This document shows, piece by piece, positions 15,101 to 24,532 of a stretch of 58,862 nucleotides of DNA (within the stretch, counting starts at the first letter, position 1; every line of letters begins with the position of its first letter). The position numbers and the translations under genes are program-made. Origin of the DNA: a virus; the IMG/VR virus record IMGVR_UViG_3300046538_000184, positions 1 through 58,862 of that record; one strand, given 5' to 3'. Under the pieces are notes generated by a model, which did no database searches, was not told the DNA's origin, and was given only the letters and a program-made list of their open reading frames with translations.

Positions 15101-18100
15101 CAGGCCCTCCCATTTGCATTTCGGTAGCTGGTACCGCCCGCGCGCCAAGAGTCAGCAACGGCTTTCTCGGCCACGGCCTGCATTTGCGACTGTAGGTTTT
15201 TGGAAAGCGCTTGTTGGTCGATCTGCATGCCTTCAGAGCTGCGATCCTCGGTCACCACCGTGACCTGCGCGCTGATGCTGATTGCAGTCCCGGAACCACC
15301 GCCAGCCGCGAGAACACCCAGCTTGCCGCTGGAAGTCCGGGTCAACGGCATGATCGCCTCCGGCCCCGCCTCACCCATGACCCCCGCCCGGCCGCCGGCC
15401 ATGCCAAAGGCAGTCGGCGCGCTGACGATGCTGTTGGTGAAGGCACCGCCGTTGGCGAACATCTGCACGCCCGACGACCAAGCACCGCCGAGGGCCTGCG
15501 GGAAGTAGGTACTGGAGTAACCCGCCGAAGAGGCGCCGAGATTCGACGACGTTGCACCTGCGGATCCAGCCGCCAGCCCATTACCGCCACCACCGCCAGT
15601 GAAGTAACTGGTGGCAGCGCCGACGAGACTGCTCAGCAACGCCGAACTGGCCTGACGGGTCGCGATACGCGCCATGTCTGCCAAGATCGACTTGGTGAAG
15701 TCCGCAAACGATAGCTTCCCGGTCATGGCGAAGTTGACGACGGCGTCTTCCATCGAGCTGAAGGCATTGCCGAACAAAGTCTTTGTCTGTCCGGCAATGT
15801 TGCTCGCCGAGTCCAGATAGTTGGCCCAGGCCGACGTTGCGCCTTTCGTCCAATCACCCTGCGCCGCCTCCACGTCCGCGTAGTTCTGGCGGATCTGGTC
15901 GGTAGCCGCCTTGTTCGCGTCGGCGAGAGCCTGCGATTTACGGCTGAACTCCTCCTCCGACATGTTCCGAGACGGATCGGACTTCTGATTTGCCAGCTCC
16001 AGCGACTGCTGAGCGAACCGATCCTGCTGGCTATTCAGCTCATTGTTGAGCGCGTTCTGACGATCGCCTTGTCCGACGCCAAGCACGGCGCGCTGCCCCG
16101 CCAGTTCCAAAGCTCGCTGCTGCTGAGCCAAGGCCTGAACGTAGGTCGTTATCGCACGCTCTTGTCGGGCGAGGCGGCCGGTCTCGTTTGTGGCCAAAAT
16201 CTCGAGCTGGCTGTCCGCATCTTTCTGCGCTTTGACCATGCCCGCGCGGGCGTCGGCGATCTTCTGGTCCAGTTGGATGCTTTGTGCGGCAGAGGTGGTC
16301 TTCTTCGCCTTCGCGGCTTCCAGTGCGGCAATCTCTGCCTCGTAGGCTGCGGTTACCTCGTCGCGCTCGTTGCCGATCAGTGCTTCGCGTTTCAAGGCGT
16401 AGTCAGCTTGAGAAACGAGTCCGGACTTCTGCGCGGCGTCCAGTTCCTTCTGGGCGTTTTTGTACTCTTCGCTGATGGCTGCGAGGTTGTTCTTGGCGTT
16501 GTTGAAACTGGTCAGATCAACCTGCGACCCGGCCGCTTTCGAATCCTTGAACTGGTCGTTGATGTTCGCCAGGTTCTTGTCGATCGCGGCCTGATTCAGA
16601 CGCGGATCGTTCGGCGCTACCCTGCGGATGTCTTCGAGTTGCCGCTTGTATTCCTTGATCGCGTCGGTACGTTTTTGCTCATTCGTCCACGCTGACTTGG
16701 TGAGTGCGTCTACCTTCGCCATTGAGGAGACGGCATCACCCTGGGCTTTCGCCTGCTCTCCTTGCCATTTGGCGATATCCGCTTCAGCAGCCTTCTGGTC
16801 CTCAAGCATATTGAGACGATTCTGGTAGAGATCGATCATCTCCTGCTTATTCTGGAACAGGCCGACATTGCCTGCCTGAGCGCTCGCCAAGTCGCGTTGA
16901 GCTTGCTCGATATCGGCGCCGATATCGCTGCGCCCGATATTCTTCAATCCATCAGCAGCCCGAGCAACGGCGTTGTAGCCCTTCTCCCAGAAGCTCAGGT
17001 TCTCCAGAATTCTCGGAGTTCGCTCGTTGATCGCGTCAGCAAACGATTCGGTAGCCAGCTTCACAGCACCAGCATGATCGCCCTGTTTCTCCAGTGCGGT
17101 GATCTGCGAGTAAACCGAAGCAGTAAGGTAGTGATACTGCTCATTCAGCGCGGCAGACGCCTTCACCGGGTCGTCTGCGAGCTTGGAGAACTCGGCGACA
17201 GTCTCGCTAACGGCCTTGCCGGTGGCTTCCTGCATCGACACGGCAGCCTGGGTGATTCCGGTGAAGCTTTCGCCGGCGATCTTGCCGTTACCCGCCAGCA
17301 GCGCTAAAACCTCTGCTGCTTGACCGGTGGTGCCGACCGTGGCGCTGACTTGCCGCGCCATATCGCCAAGCTGTCCCGCGCTCACGCCAGCATAGTTACC
17401 CGTTAAGATCAGCGATTTGTTGTAGCTGTCCTGCTCTTCGCTGCCCTTGTAGAAAGCGTATGCCAGCCCACCCACTGCGGCGGTAGCTAGCGCAAGAGGG
17501 CCAAGAATGGCGAGCAGTCCGGCCGCACCCTCACCCGCACCAGCGCCCAGTTGTGCGACTGCGCGAACGCCGCTACCCCAGTCACCCGAAGACAGTGCAT
17601 TCCCCAGTTGCACGACGTTTTCCTGCGCTTGGCGAGTGCCGAGGCGCAGCTTGTCGAAGCCGGTGGTGGTTTTGTTGAGTTTGTCGTAGTCCTTATCGAT
17701 CTTGCTCAGGGCGGTGTTGTACTCGTCCTGACTGATTCGGCCGGCGTCCAGATGCTTGCCCAATTGCTCGACCTGGGTGTCCAGCTTCGCCAGTGCGGCG
17801 CGGGCCGGGTCAATGGCGCCCAACAGGCTGTTCAGTGCCTTCTGCTCATCCATGGTCGACTTGGCCAGCGCTACCTGCTGCTTGTCGAGCTGCGCCGAGA
17901 TCTTCGCGGCCTCAGCCTCGCCATAGGCGCCTGTTTTGGTCAGCTTCGCCAGCGCATCACGGTGTTTGGCAAGGTCCTGCGTGGTCTTGGCGCTGGTGGA
18001 AAGCGACTTCTCCAGCGCCTGCATTTCATTCATCAGCGAAACGGCGGACTGCTCGGCCCGGCCGCCGGCCTTCGCCATCTCATCCAGGCTCGTTTTGGCC

Positions 18101-18150
18101 TCGATCGCATCGGCCGAGTCGATCTTGACGCCGAGTTCTGCAATGTTCAT
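15100..18150 (-). CDS. Tape measure protein (gpH-like)
   Basis: At 1016 aa it is the longest helical protein of the tail. It has extended coiled coils (residues 1-200 and 450-750), a hydrophobic stretch near 205-240 and a C-terminal GEAGPEAIMPLTR motif shared by lambda-family tape measures. Its length sets tail length; at roughly 0.15 nm per residue this implies a tail of about 150 nm. It follows the G/GT chaperone genes. Confidence 0.95.
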   Translation of the reverse strand: MNIAELGVKIDSADAIEAKTSLDEMAKAGGRAEQSAVSLMNEMQALEKSLSTSAKTTQDLAKHRDALAKLTKTGAYGEAEAAKISAQLDKQQVALAKSTMDEQKALNSLLGAIDPARAALAKLDTQVEQLGKHLDAGRISQDEYNTALSKIDKDYDKLNKTTTGFDKLRLGTRQAQENVVQLGNALSSGDWGSGVRAVAQLGAGAGEGAAGLLAILGPLALATAAVGGLAYAFYKGSEEQDSYNKSLILTGNYAGVSAGQLGDMARQVSATVGTTGQAAEVLALLAGNGKIAGESFTGITQAAVSMQEATGKAVSETVAEFSKLADDPVKASAALNEQYHYLTASVYSQITALEKQGDHAGAVKLATESFADAINERTPRILENLSFWEKGYNAVARAADGLKNIGRSDIGADIEQAQRDLASAQAGNVGLFQNKQEMIDLYQNRLNMLEDQKAAEADIAKWQGEQAKAQGDAVSSMAKVDALTKSAWTNEQKRTDAIKEYKRQLEDIRRVAPNDPRLNQAAIDKNLANINDQFKDSKAAGSQVDLTSFNNAKNNLAAISEEYKNAQKELDAAQKSGLVSQADYALKREALIGNERDEVTAAYEAEIAALEAAKAKKTTSAAQSIQLDQKIADARAGMVKAQKDADSQLEILATNETGRLARQERAITTYVQALAQQQRALELAGQRAVLGVGQGDRQNALNNELNSQQDRFAQQSLELANQKSDPSRNMSEEEFSRKSQALADANKAATDQIRQNYADVEAAQGDWTKGATSAWANYLDSASNIAGQTKTLFGNAFSSMEDAVVNFAMTGKLSFADFTKSILADMARIATRQASSALLSSLVGAATSYFTGGGGGNGLAAGSAGATSSNLGASSAGYSSTYFPQALGGAWSSGVQMFANGGAFTNSIVSAPTAFGMAGGRAGVMGEAGPEAIMPLTRTSSGKLGVLAAGGGSGTAISISAQVTVVTEDRSSEGMQIDQQALSKNLQSQMQAVAEKAVADSWRAGGTSYRNANGRA

Positions 18151-18177
18151 CGACTCACCTTGAATAAGTGCCCGTGG

Positions 18178-18504
18178 TTACAGGCTGTTTTCCCTTTCCT
18201 CCGCCATGACGCGCAGGGCTTCGCCTTCCAGCACCTGCAGGTCAGGAAAGATTTCAGCGAGGTTCTTTTTCTTGATGCCGAGGAATTCGGCGACGTCGCG
18301 AATGCAGTTGTAATCGAGGCCGATTGCGCCACCGGAGCCGACCCGCCACTGCGTGGACATTCGGTTGAACAGGAGGAAGGCCGGCCAGTTGCATGGCCAG
18401 ACCTCTACATCGTCACCCGACAAATCGGCAGCCGTCAGCCCGAGGATTGCCAACTGCTCAGCAGATGGCCCGCTTTCGTACAACGCTGCGGCTGCCGCGC
18501 TCAG
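18178..18504 (-). CDS. Tail chaperone T segment, made by -1 frameshift (GT)
   Basis: This frame (DUF1799-like, ending MAEERENSL) has no ATG and no Shine-Dalgarno of its own; the first possible start is a TTG at 18483. It is open in the -1 frame from the slippery site at 18504-18510, adding about 108 residues (LSAAAALYESGPS...) to G. The product is therefore the T domain of a G-T fusion of about 234 aa, as in lambda, which recruits tail tube subunits to the tape measure. Confidence 0.85.
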   Translation of the reverse strand: MSAAAAALYESGPSAEQLAILGLTAADLSGDDVEVWPCNWPAFLLFNRMSTQWRVGSGGAIGLDYNCIRDVAEFLGIKKKNLAEIFPDLQVLEGEALRVMAEERENSL

Positions 18505-18881
18505 TTTCCCAGCCGGGCCTGATTGAATGCGCTCTGGTAGGCGTTCACCACCGCTTCAGCAGTTCCTTGGCATGACTTCACAAGGGCAAGGATGCTCTTG
18601 TCGTCGAACTTGTCATCAAAGCCCCAACCCGCGACCAGATCCTTGATCTGCTGCACCTGATACTCGGTTTCGGCAGCAACGACATCCGACAATGTGGCGC
18701 CTTCCCCGAACCCCTCGCGCATTTCCTTCGCCTTCAGGTTCCACTCATCGAACAGCGCGGCGAGAGCCGGGCGATCGCGATACTTGAAGGTGAACTCGAT
18801 TGCCTCGGGCTCACACCCAACGATTGGAATGTGCACGAGAGCCTTGAAAGTAGGGTTCTGAGCGATTCTGATCTTTGCCAT
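18501..18881 (-). CDS. Tail assembly chaperone G
   Basis: A 126-aa helical acidic protein upstream of the tape measure and downstream of the tube gene. It ends ARLGN at a G-GGA-AAC heptamer immediately before the stop. It coats the tape measure protein during tail assembly, and a minority of ribosomes continue as GT. Confidence 0.9.
   Translation of the reverse strand: MAKIRIAQNPTFKALVHIPIVGCEPEAIEFTFKYRDRPALAALFDEWNLKAKEMREGFGEGATLSDVVAAETEYQVQQIKDLVAGWGFDDKFDDKSILALVKSCQGTAEAVVNAYQSAFNQARLGN
18504..18510 (-). promoter_or_regulatory. Programmed -1 frameshift slippery site
   Basis: The minus strand reads G GGA AAC TGA at the end of G, with GGA and AAC in the zero frame. This is an X-XXY-YYZ-type heptamer. 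Slipping back one base gives GGG AAA then CTG AGC GCG, open through the T segment. Confidence 0.85.
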
Positions 18882-18889
18882 GGGAAGTC

Positions 18890-19549
18890 TTATGCTCCGG
18901 CCAGGTAACGGAGCGAGCGAGCCGAAAGCCCGATGCTGATGGTGCGCGTCATGACGTTGTTGCGCTCCATCGTTGGATCGGGAGTGATGCTCACATAACC
19001 CGGATAGAGGATCTGATCGCCGTTGCGCAACTTCATGCGCACAACGGCCAGCTCTTTGGTGTCATCGAAGCCTTCGACAGTCTCGACGTATTGAGCGGTC
19101 GGCTGATCCTCCACCACGATGGTGATCGTGGTCGGGTTGCGGTTGGTTGGAAATTGCTTGTCGTCGTCATCTTCCAGGTAGCCGACAGTTTGGTATTGCT
19201 GCTCGCCGCCGGAGGATGTGAAGGACGTAACTTTTGAAATTTGCGTCCATCCGGACACTGGGATCACGGAGCCAGAACCTGCACCTACAGTGAACTTGTT
19301 GGTGTTGGTGGTATTGAGACCAGCCAAGGCAAAAGCATCGGCGGTAACGCCGGACGCCTTTACTGCGCGGTCATTGATCAGCGCCCAACCGGAGTTGATC
19401 AGCAAAACGTCGCCGTTTTCAATGTCATGCCCTACAGAAGCAGCCACCGGCGGTTTCGCATTGGTCAATGCAGTGAACGCGACGGCGGATCCCATAATGC
19501 TGGCGATCTCCAGCACAGCGCCGTTCGGCAGCGGAAAGCGTGCGGCCAT
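18890..19549 (-). CDS. Major tail tube protein (gpV-like)
   Basis: A 219-aa beta-rich protein opening MAARFPLPNGAVLEI, the pattern of lambda-like tube proteins. The gene is between the tail terminator and the chaperones, the canonical V position. It polymerises into the tail tube around the tape measure. Confidence 0.92.
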   Translation of the reverse strand: MAARFPLPNGAVLEIASIMGSAVAFTALTNAKPPVAASVGHDIENGDVLLINSGWALINDRAVKASGVTADAFALAGLNTTNTNKFTVGAGSGSVIPVSGWTQISKVTSFTSSGGEQQYQTVGYLEDDDDKQFPTNRNPTTITIVVEDQPTAQYVETVEGFDDTKELAVVRMKLRNGDQILYPGYVSITPDPTMERNNVMTRTISIGLSARSLRYLAGA

Positions 19550-19588
19550 GGTGTATTTCCTCTTGAATGCCCGCCTGACGGCGGTAGG

Positions 19589-20017
19589 TTATGCCCCAGC
19601 GGGCGGTTGGTCTGCGACACCTGCGTAGGTGAAGCTGGCCGGGACCGTGTAGGTCGCCGACTCTGTGATGGTTGGCCCCTGATCTACTGGTTCCGTGATG
19701 AGTCCATCGAACCCGTTGCGGGCCAGTGGCGTGTCTACGCGAAAAAGTTGGGTCAGCTCTTCAACAAGCGTCTCTGCTGTGGCCATGGCCTGGGCAGATG
19801 GACAGACGATGCTGATCTGATAGACGCCGGTGTATTCGTAGGCGTCCCCGCCGAGATAACGGCAGGTGGTTCTGGCGGGTAGCTGGAAGGCCCGCAGATA
19901 GGTTTCAGACGGGCCCGCTGTAAATGGCTGATTCGAGTAGGCCACTCGTATTGGGCGCGCAGCCGACCATGCGGCCAGCTTCGTTTCGATGGCCTGACGG
20001 GCGCGTGCGTGACTCAT
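19589..20017 (-). CDS. Tail terminator protein (gpU-like, DUF4128)
   Basis: A 142-aa protein opening SHARARQAIETKLAAW, with YLGGDAYEYTGVYQISI in the middle. It matches the DUF4128/gpU group by eye and sits directly upstream of the tube gene. It caps the tail tube and joins it to the head. Its start overlaps the upstream stop (ATGA). Confidence 0.85.
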   Translation of the reverse strand: MSHARARQAIETKLAAWSAARPIRVAYSNQPFTAGPSETYLRAFQLPARTTCRYLGGDAYEYTGVYQISIVCPSAQAMATAETLVEELTQLFRVDTPLARNGFDGLITEPVDQGPTITESATYTVPASFTYAGVADQPPAGA

Positions 20018-20610
20018 ACCTGATTGTTCCTGATGGCCTCCTGCACGATCTGCTGGAAGCGAGCCACGGTTACCCGGACCATGCCGCCGGGAGCTTGGGT
20101 CGAATGACCGAACTCCAGCGGAATCGCGTAGGGCAAGTTGTTGATGATGTAGGCCATCTGGCCGGCGGTGAAGTCGCTCATTGCTGCTACCAGCGCCGCG
20201 GTAGTCTCGGCGCCGCTCGGGTCAACCTCGTCGAAGGTGACGCTCTCGACCACGCCGAGAGATATGTGCCAGTTCGCGCGGAACCGGCCCCCGACGTAGC
20301 CTTCGGGCGCCTTGATATCCATGCCGTCGTTGAGCTTGCGGCCTTTCTTGAGCCTGCCGCCCTTGGTGAGGTTGGTCGGATCGCTGCGCAGCGCGCTGTT
20401 GTGGTCGTCGACGGCCTTGTTGTACTGGACTGCGACAGCGTTCTGCGCCCAGATCTCCGGGTTGCCCACTGGGGACATGCGGATCAGGCTGCTGCCGACC
20501 TCGATGATGATCTCGCGCACACTGGCGTCGATGGCTTCGCTGGTCTGGGTGGCAAACTCGGCAAGGCTCAGAGCGAAGCTGCCGGACTGACCAGCGCCTG
20601 CGCGGCTCAT
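20014..20610 (-). CDS. Tail completion protein (HK97 gp10 / gpZ-like)
   Basis: A 198-aa protein with the helical N-terminus (FATQTSEAIDASVREI) and PVGNPEIW segment of HK97-gp10-type proteins, and a C-terminal IPLEFGHSTQAPGGMVRVTV motif shared by that family. It lies between connector genes and gpU with 4-nt overlaps on both sides. Confidence 0.85.
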   Translation of the reverse strand: MSRAGAGQSGSFALSLAEFATQTSEAIDASVREIIIEVGSSLIRMSPVGNPEIWAQNAVAVQYNKAVDDHNSALRSDPTNLTKGGRLKKGRKLNDGMDIKAPEGYVGGRFRANWHISLGVVESVTFDEVDPSGAETTAALVAAMSDFTAGQMAYIINNLPYAIPLEFGHSTQAPGGMVRVTVARFQQIVQEAIRNNQV

Positions 20611-20978
20611 GCCCTCACCTGGAGTTCATAAAGGATCGGCGTCCCGGCTGGATTCACCTCTTTCAACGGCGGCACAATTGACCAGGTGCGCCCCTGAATG
20701 ATCACCTTGTTCAGCAAATCCGGAACCCACTCCAGCCCCTGCGCGGCGATCTTCAGTTTCTTGTCGCCCTGCTTGATGAGGCTGTTGTTCTGGAATTCCT
20801 GACCGGTGAAATCGAGCAGGATTCCTTGGGCGGTTTGCTCGATCGTGGCGCCCGGTGAATCGCCACCGGTCTCAGGGTCATACTCGCCGGGCTCGGTCTT
20901 GCTGATGGTTACGGGCTGGCCGAACTGCGTAATCAACCGCAGAGCGGTAGCGGCCGTGCGGTCGTAGAACGCATTCAT
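20607..20978 (-). CDS. Head closure / connector protein (123 aa)
   Basis: A 123-aa beta-rich protein with a central QGDKKLKIAAQGLEW segment and C-terminal WSIVPPLKEVNPAGTPILYEL. Size, composition and placement match head-closure adaptors. The family was assigned by synteny, not by a clear motif. Confidence 0.7.
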   Translation of the reverse strand: MNAFYDRTAATALRLITQFGQPVTISKTEPGEYDPETGGDSPGATIEQTAQGILLDFTGQEFQNNSLIKQGDKKLKIAAQGLEWVPDLLNKVIIQGRTWSIVPPLKEVNPAGTPILYELQVRA

Positions 20979-20980
20979 TG

Positions 20981-21484
20981 TCAGGCCCTTACAGCAAAGA
21001 GGCCTCGTTTGGCCAAGTAATCGGCGAACTGGGTTCGGCTTGGACGATCCGGCGCGGCCGGCAATAGCCTGCCGCTTTTGTTGCTGATCGGGGCGTATTC
21101 AACATCGACCGCGCCTTCGACTCGCTCGCGAATTACTGCGCCTTGGCGCTGGTCGATCGGATCAACGTCGTCGGTGTGGATCTCGGCAGCTAGCGCCATC
21201 TGGCCGTACTGAATTCGGGCCGGCAGATAGTTGTTGGGCTTGATCTCGTAATCCAATTCAACGCCGCGGCGCGGCCATGAGAGGGCCTGTTCACTGTTGG
21301 ACTTACGCCCCTTCCACGCCATCCCATCCATCGCCAGTGCGGCACGACGCAGTAGCGCTTCCTGTGCTGGCACCTCCGCCGGGATGACCACGCCGAACTT
21401 CACGGCGTACATGGCCAGATCTTCGGCGGATGCGTAGCTTTCGGCGTCAGGCTTGCCGGTGCCGTCCTCAATGATGAGAGTCAT
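20981..21484 (-). CDS. Head-tail connector, DnaT-like family
   Basis: A 167-aa protein opening MTLIIEDGTGKPDAESY and containing ALSWPRRGVE, features of the phage family often labelled DnaT-like ssDNA-binding. Position directly after the capsid genes argues for a head-tail adaptor, so the DnaT label is probably misleading here. Confidence 0.75.
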   Translation of the reverse strand: MTLIIEDGTGKPDAESYASAEDLAMYAVKFGVVIPAEVPAQEALLRRAALAMDGMAWKGRKSNSEQALSWPRRGVELDYEIKPNNYLPARIQYGQMALAAEIHTDDVDPIDQRQGAVIRERVEGAVDVEYAPISNKSGRLLPAAPDRPSRTQFADYLAKRGLFAVRA

Positions 21485-21541
21485 GAATCAGCTCGCTGTG
21501 GTGTTCTGGATCGGATGCCCAGTTACCGGGCACCCGGATTG

Positions 21542-22132
21542 TTATGCCTGCTGCAGGTCAGCAACTGCCTTTTCCAGCGATTCTACCGAAGCATTTGCCC
21601 GATACGGCACATTGGCGGCGTCGAGTAGCGCCTTGAGGCTTGCGATCTTCTCGGCATTGTCGACCGGCTCCGCTGCCGCCTTGAGACGTTCGACTTCAGC
21701 GCGGAGCAATTCGACCTCGCCCGCCAGACCATCGCGTTCGCCCTCAATGGTGACGACACCTTCGTGAATGGCCTTGAGTGCATCGAACAGGCGGATAGGC
21801 AGCTCGCCGGCGCCAGGGTGTTCCAGTTCAGTCAGACCTTCGGCGGCTTCAATCAGCAACACGATGCCGTCGCGCTCTGCATTCAGCTTGCGAATCAGCT
21901 CTTGCAACGCAGCGCCGTCAAAATCACCGCTATCGGCGATCAACAGCACCGATGCCGAGTCAACCTGTCGCACCGTCACTTCCGGTACATCGTCAGCCTC
22001 GTCATCGCGGCCATTGGTGGCGTTCGCGTCGACAATGCGCAGGCCGTTTTGCTTGGCCAGCGCCTTCACATCTTCCTGGTACTGGTGGAACGGGCCGGGC
22101 AAGTACCAGATGTTTTTGTTGCTCATGATCAT
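21542..22132 (-). CDS. Hypothetical capsid-module protein with C-terminal HeH/SAP-like helix pair
   Basis: A 196-aa acidic protein. A central coiled coil (about residues 130-155, LAGEVELLRAEVERLKAA) leads into a short C-terminal unit (IASLKALLDAANVPY ... SLEKAVADL), which resembles the HeH/SAP fold seen in phage head-associated proteins. It follows the capsid gene and may be a head decoration or head-DNA protein. Starts at residue 1 or 3 are both possible. Confidence 0.6.
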   Translation of the reverse strand: MIMSNKNIWYLPGPFHQYQEDVKALAKQNGLRIVDANATNGRDDEADDVPEVTVRQVDSASVLLIADSGDFDGAALQELIRKLNAERDGIVLLIEAAEGLTELEHPGAGELPIRLFDALKAIHEGVVTIEGERDGLAGEVELLRAEVERLKAAAEPVDNAEKIASLKALLDAANVPYRANASVESLEKAVADLQQA

Positions 22133-22176
22133 TACCTCGTCGAGCCGGACACGTCGCCCGGCTCGACATTCGGGGG

Positions 22177-23145
22177 TTACTTGGAGGCGTCACCGATCAG
22201 AGCGACACCGGCGGTGTGCTTGATGCTGGTAGCGGTCTTGTCCCAGTTCGTACCGGTCGCCAGCTCAGCGTCGGTTGGCGACTTACCGCCGGTAGTGGTA
22301 TCCCAGGTGTAGCCCTTCAGGCCCAGGCCGAAGGTGTAATCGGTTTGGAGCGTGGTTTCGATACGCTCTTTGCCATTGGTGGTCTGGACGTTGCTGATGA
22401 TGTCGCGACCGTCGTGCACCAACGCAGCACCCTGCACCAGAGACAGGATGATTTCCTTGTTCGGAGTGCCGGCCTGCATCAGCGCCGGGGCATCCGTCAC
22501 AACGGAGATCTTGCCGAGGATGTCCACCACGCGAACGTTGCCCGCCTGGAACAGCTGCTGCTGGTTCGCCAGGTTCTGGCCGACCAACTTGTGGTAGCTG
22601 GTGCCCTGCATCACCTGGGTGACCAAGTTCTGACTGGCGTCGCCGAACTTCGCATGCGCGTTGTTCAGGCCTGCGTAGGTGATGCCTGCGGTCGCCGACA
22701 CATCGTTGACTGCGGCTGCTTGGGCGGTGATCGCTGCAACCAGTGCCGCGATCGCAGTGTTCAACTGATCCTTCAGCAGGATTTCAGCGAACGCGCGGCT
22801 CGCGACTTCGATACCTTGTGCGGTTGGGCGCTCCAGCCAGGTCATCTGCGATGGCTCATAGCGAATCGGGCCGAAGCCGCCGGCGACCTTCACCGAAGTG
22901 TTTTTCAGCTCGGTCAGGTCAGTGGCAGCAACGGCGGCGTTGGCGCTGTAGCGGTCCACGCGGCGCTGAGCAGCAGCAAGAGTCTGGAAGAACGACTCTT
23001 GGAGGAAGTCGCCAGTGAAGCCGTCCGGGGACAGCACAATAGCGCCCCGGCTCGCAGCGTTGAACGCGGCGAGATATTGATCCAGCGTCTCGAGAGTCGC
23101 AGGCATGATGTATTCATTGAAAACCTGCATTTGCGACAGGGACAT
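22177..23145 (-). CDS. Major capsid protein
   Basis: A 322-aa protein directly after the scaffold gene. It opens MSLSQMQVFNEYIMP, has a helical/Ala-rich middle and ends with short beta segments (TTLQTDYTFGLGLKGY, IKHTAGVALIGD) typical of the HK97-fold phage capsid group called gp13-like. It forms the icosahedral shell. Confidence 0.88.
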   Translation of the reverse strand: MSLSQMQVFNEYIMPATLETLDQYLAAFNAASRGAIVLSPDGFTGDFLQESFFQTLAAAQRRVDRYSANAAVAATDLTELKNTSVKVAGGFGPIRYEPSQMTWLERPTAQGIEVASRAFAEILLKDQLNTAIAALVAAITAQAAAVNDVSATAGITYAGLNNAHAKFGDASQNLVTQVMQGTSYHKLVGQNLANQQQLFQAGNVRVVDILGKISVVTDAPALMQAGTPNKEIILSLVQGAALVHDGRDIISNVQTTNGKERIETTLQTDYTFGLGLKGYTWDTTTGGKSPTDAELATGTNWDKTATSIKHTAGVALIGDASK

Positions 23146-23156
23146 GAGTTATTTCC

Positions 23157-23864
23157 TTACGATTGAGGGAGATCTGGGAACCGGCTTGCGATTGCAGCCG
23201 TGCGTTCCTCTTTGGTACCGCCGATTTTTCCTTTCGGGGCCCCGCCCCCACCACCTGCACCGCCGGCCCCGCCGCCAGATGCTTTACTGCCCGCGATCAA
23301 CGGCGCGAAAGCCGTGTCATTCGCGATTTCTGCTTTGAGCTCATCCAGCGTTGCCGCCGAAAGCTTGCCCTGTGCGTCGAGGACGACCACAACAGGCTTC
23401 CCGTCGCGCTGCTCGACGCTCAGACGGCGTTCGATGTGCGGCAACAGGGCTTTTGCGCTGCCTTGAACAGCCAAAGCAGATGCGATGTCAGTAGCGGTAC
23501 GACCGACAGTCAGATCCCGGATCTGCCCGCTCAGCGTTCCACGCTCCTGTTCCAACATGCCGTTCAGCTCAGCTTCGCGGCGGGTAAATTTTTCAGTCCA
23601 AGAGCGTTCGAGCTCTTCGACGTTGCCGGACTTGCGAGCGGCTTCTTCACGCTCAAGGCGCGCTGCATCTTCAGCTTCGCGAGCCTTTTTCTCGGCGGCT
23701 TTCTTCTCGCCGAGCAGCTCATCAACCTTGGCCTTCAGGCCGGATACATCTTCTTGCTGCGGCAGACCTTCAATGCCGAGTACGAACTTGCCGTCCTTCT
23801 CGGTGTAAAGAGCGCGCACGGCTTCATCTACCCCATCCAGGGTATCCAGTTGGAATTTCAGCAT
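23157..23864 (-). CDS. Scaffolding protein
   Basis: A 235-aa protein with a long charged coiled coil (about residues 35-115), a middle domain (ASALAVQGSAKALLPHI) and a flexible Gly/Ala-rich linker before a short basic C-terminus. This composition and its position just upstream of the capsid gene identify the internal scaffold for procapsid assembly. Confidence 0.88.
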   Translation of the reverse strand: MLKFQLDTLDGVDEAVRALYTEKDGKFVLGIEGLPQQEDVSGLKAKVDELLGEKKAAEKKAREAEDAARLEREEAARKSGNVEELERSWTEKFTRREAELNGMLEQERGTLSGQIRDLTVGRTATDIASALAVQGSAKALLPHIERRLSVEQRDGKPVVVVLDAQGKLSAATLDELKAEIANDTAFAPLIAGSKASGGGAGGAGGGGGAPKGKIGGTKEERTAAIASRFPDLPQS

Positions 23865-23992
23865 TGGTTGTCTCCCAGAGACGATATTGGCGGCCCTGCC
23901 GCAGAGTGGATCACAGGCCCTAAATAGGCGATTTGGCTAGTGCAAATACCCCGATCCTAGAGGAGAATCGCGGCGATTTTTTATTACAACGG

Positions 23993-24532
23993 ATGCTTGA
24001 AATGACCGATTCAGAATCGCCAACGCAACCCGATCCCGCTGTCAGCAGGAAGGAGGACAGCGATTACCGGATAGCAAAAGTGTCTGCTGCATTCACCCTT
24101 CTTGGAGTGTTCATCACCGCAGGAGCTGGCTGGCTAGCCGCTGCACAGACCTCATTTTTTTCAAGTAAGCAAGCATGTGTGGCCAGGGTCGACGTCCGCG
24201 AGTCAATCGTCCGGACTAAAGCTGACGCCTTCTTGACCGCCCAAGGTTCAATGCTTGCTATGGCTACCCATAAATCAGTGGACCGCGCTGATTACGAGAA
24301 GCGACTTGATCAAATTGGCGCTACTGGCTTTTCGCTAATTTCGTATGTTGACGACGAATTTGCTAAAACGACTACGCGGCTGGTACTGCAGCAAGGCGAG
24401 CTCCTGAATGCAAAGACATCCGCAGAGGAGTCGATAAAAGTCGCGCCACGGCTCAAGGAGACTCAGGAAGAGTGGTATCAACAATTCCGTGCGAGACTTG
24501 AAGCATTCAACGACGAGCGAAAAGGCTGCTGA
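23993..24532 (+). CDS. Reversed moron: single-TM protein in the head operon
   Basis: This gene is opposite in orientation to the head genes, between scaffold and minor head protein; its stop abuts the stop of 24533-25618 exactly. The protein has a short N-terminal tail, one TM segment (AFTLLGVFITAGAGWLAAA) and a helical ~120-residue domain. The start is uncertain: 23993 is chosen, an ATG at 24002 is possible, and a TTG at 23933 would extend it. Function is unknown; its topology resembles the other reversed membrane gene at 12374. Confidence 0.65.
   Translation: MLEMTDSESPTQPDPAVSRKEDSDYRIAKVSAAFTLLGVFITAGAGWLAAAQTSFFSSKQACVARVDVRESIVRTKADAFLTAQGSMLAMATHKSVDRADYEKRLDQIGATGFSLISYVDDEFAKTTTRLVLQQGELLNAKTSAEESIKVAPRLKETQEEWYQQFRARLEAFNDERKGC

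Noticed and set aside
22216-23166. A 316-codon plus-strand frame opposite the major capsid gene
   Set aside because: Antisense shadow of a conserved capsid gene in GC-rich DNA.
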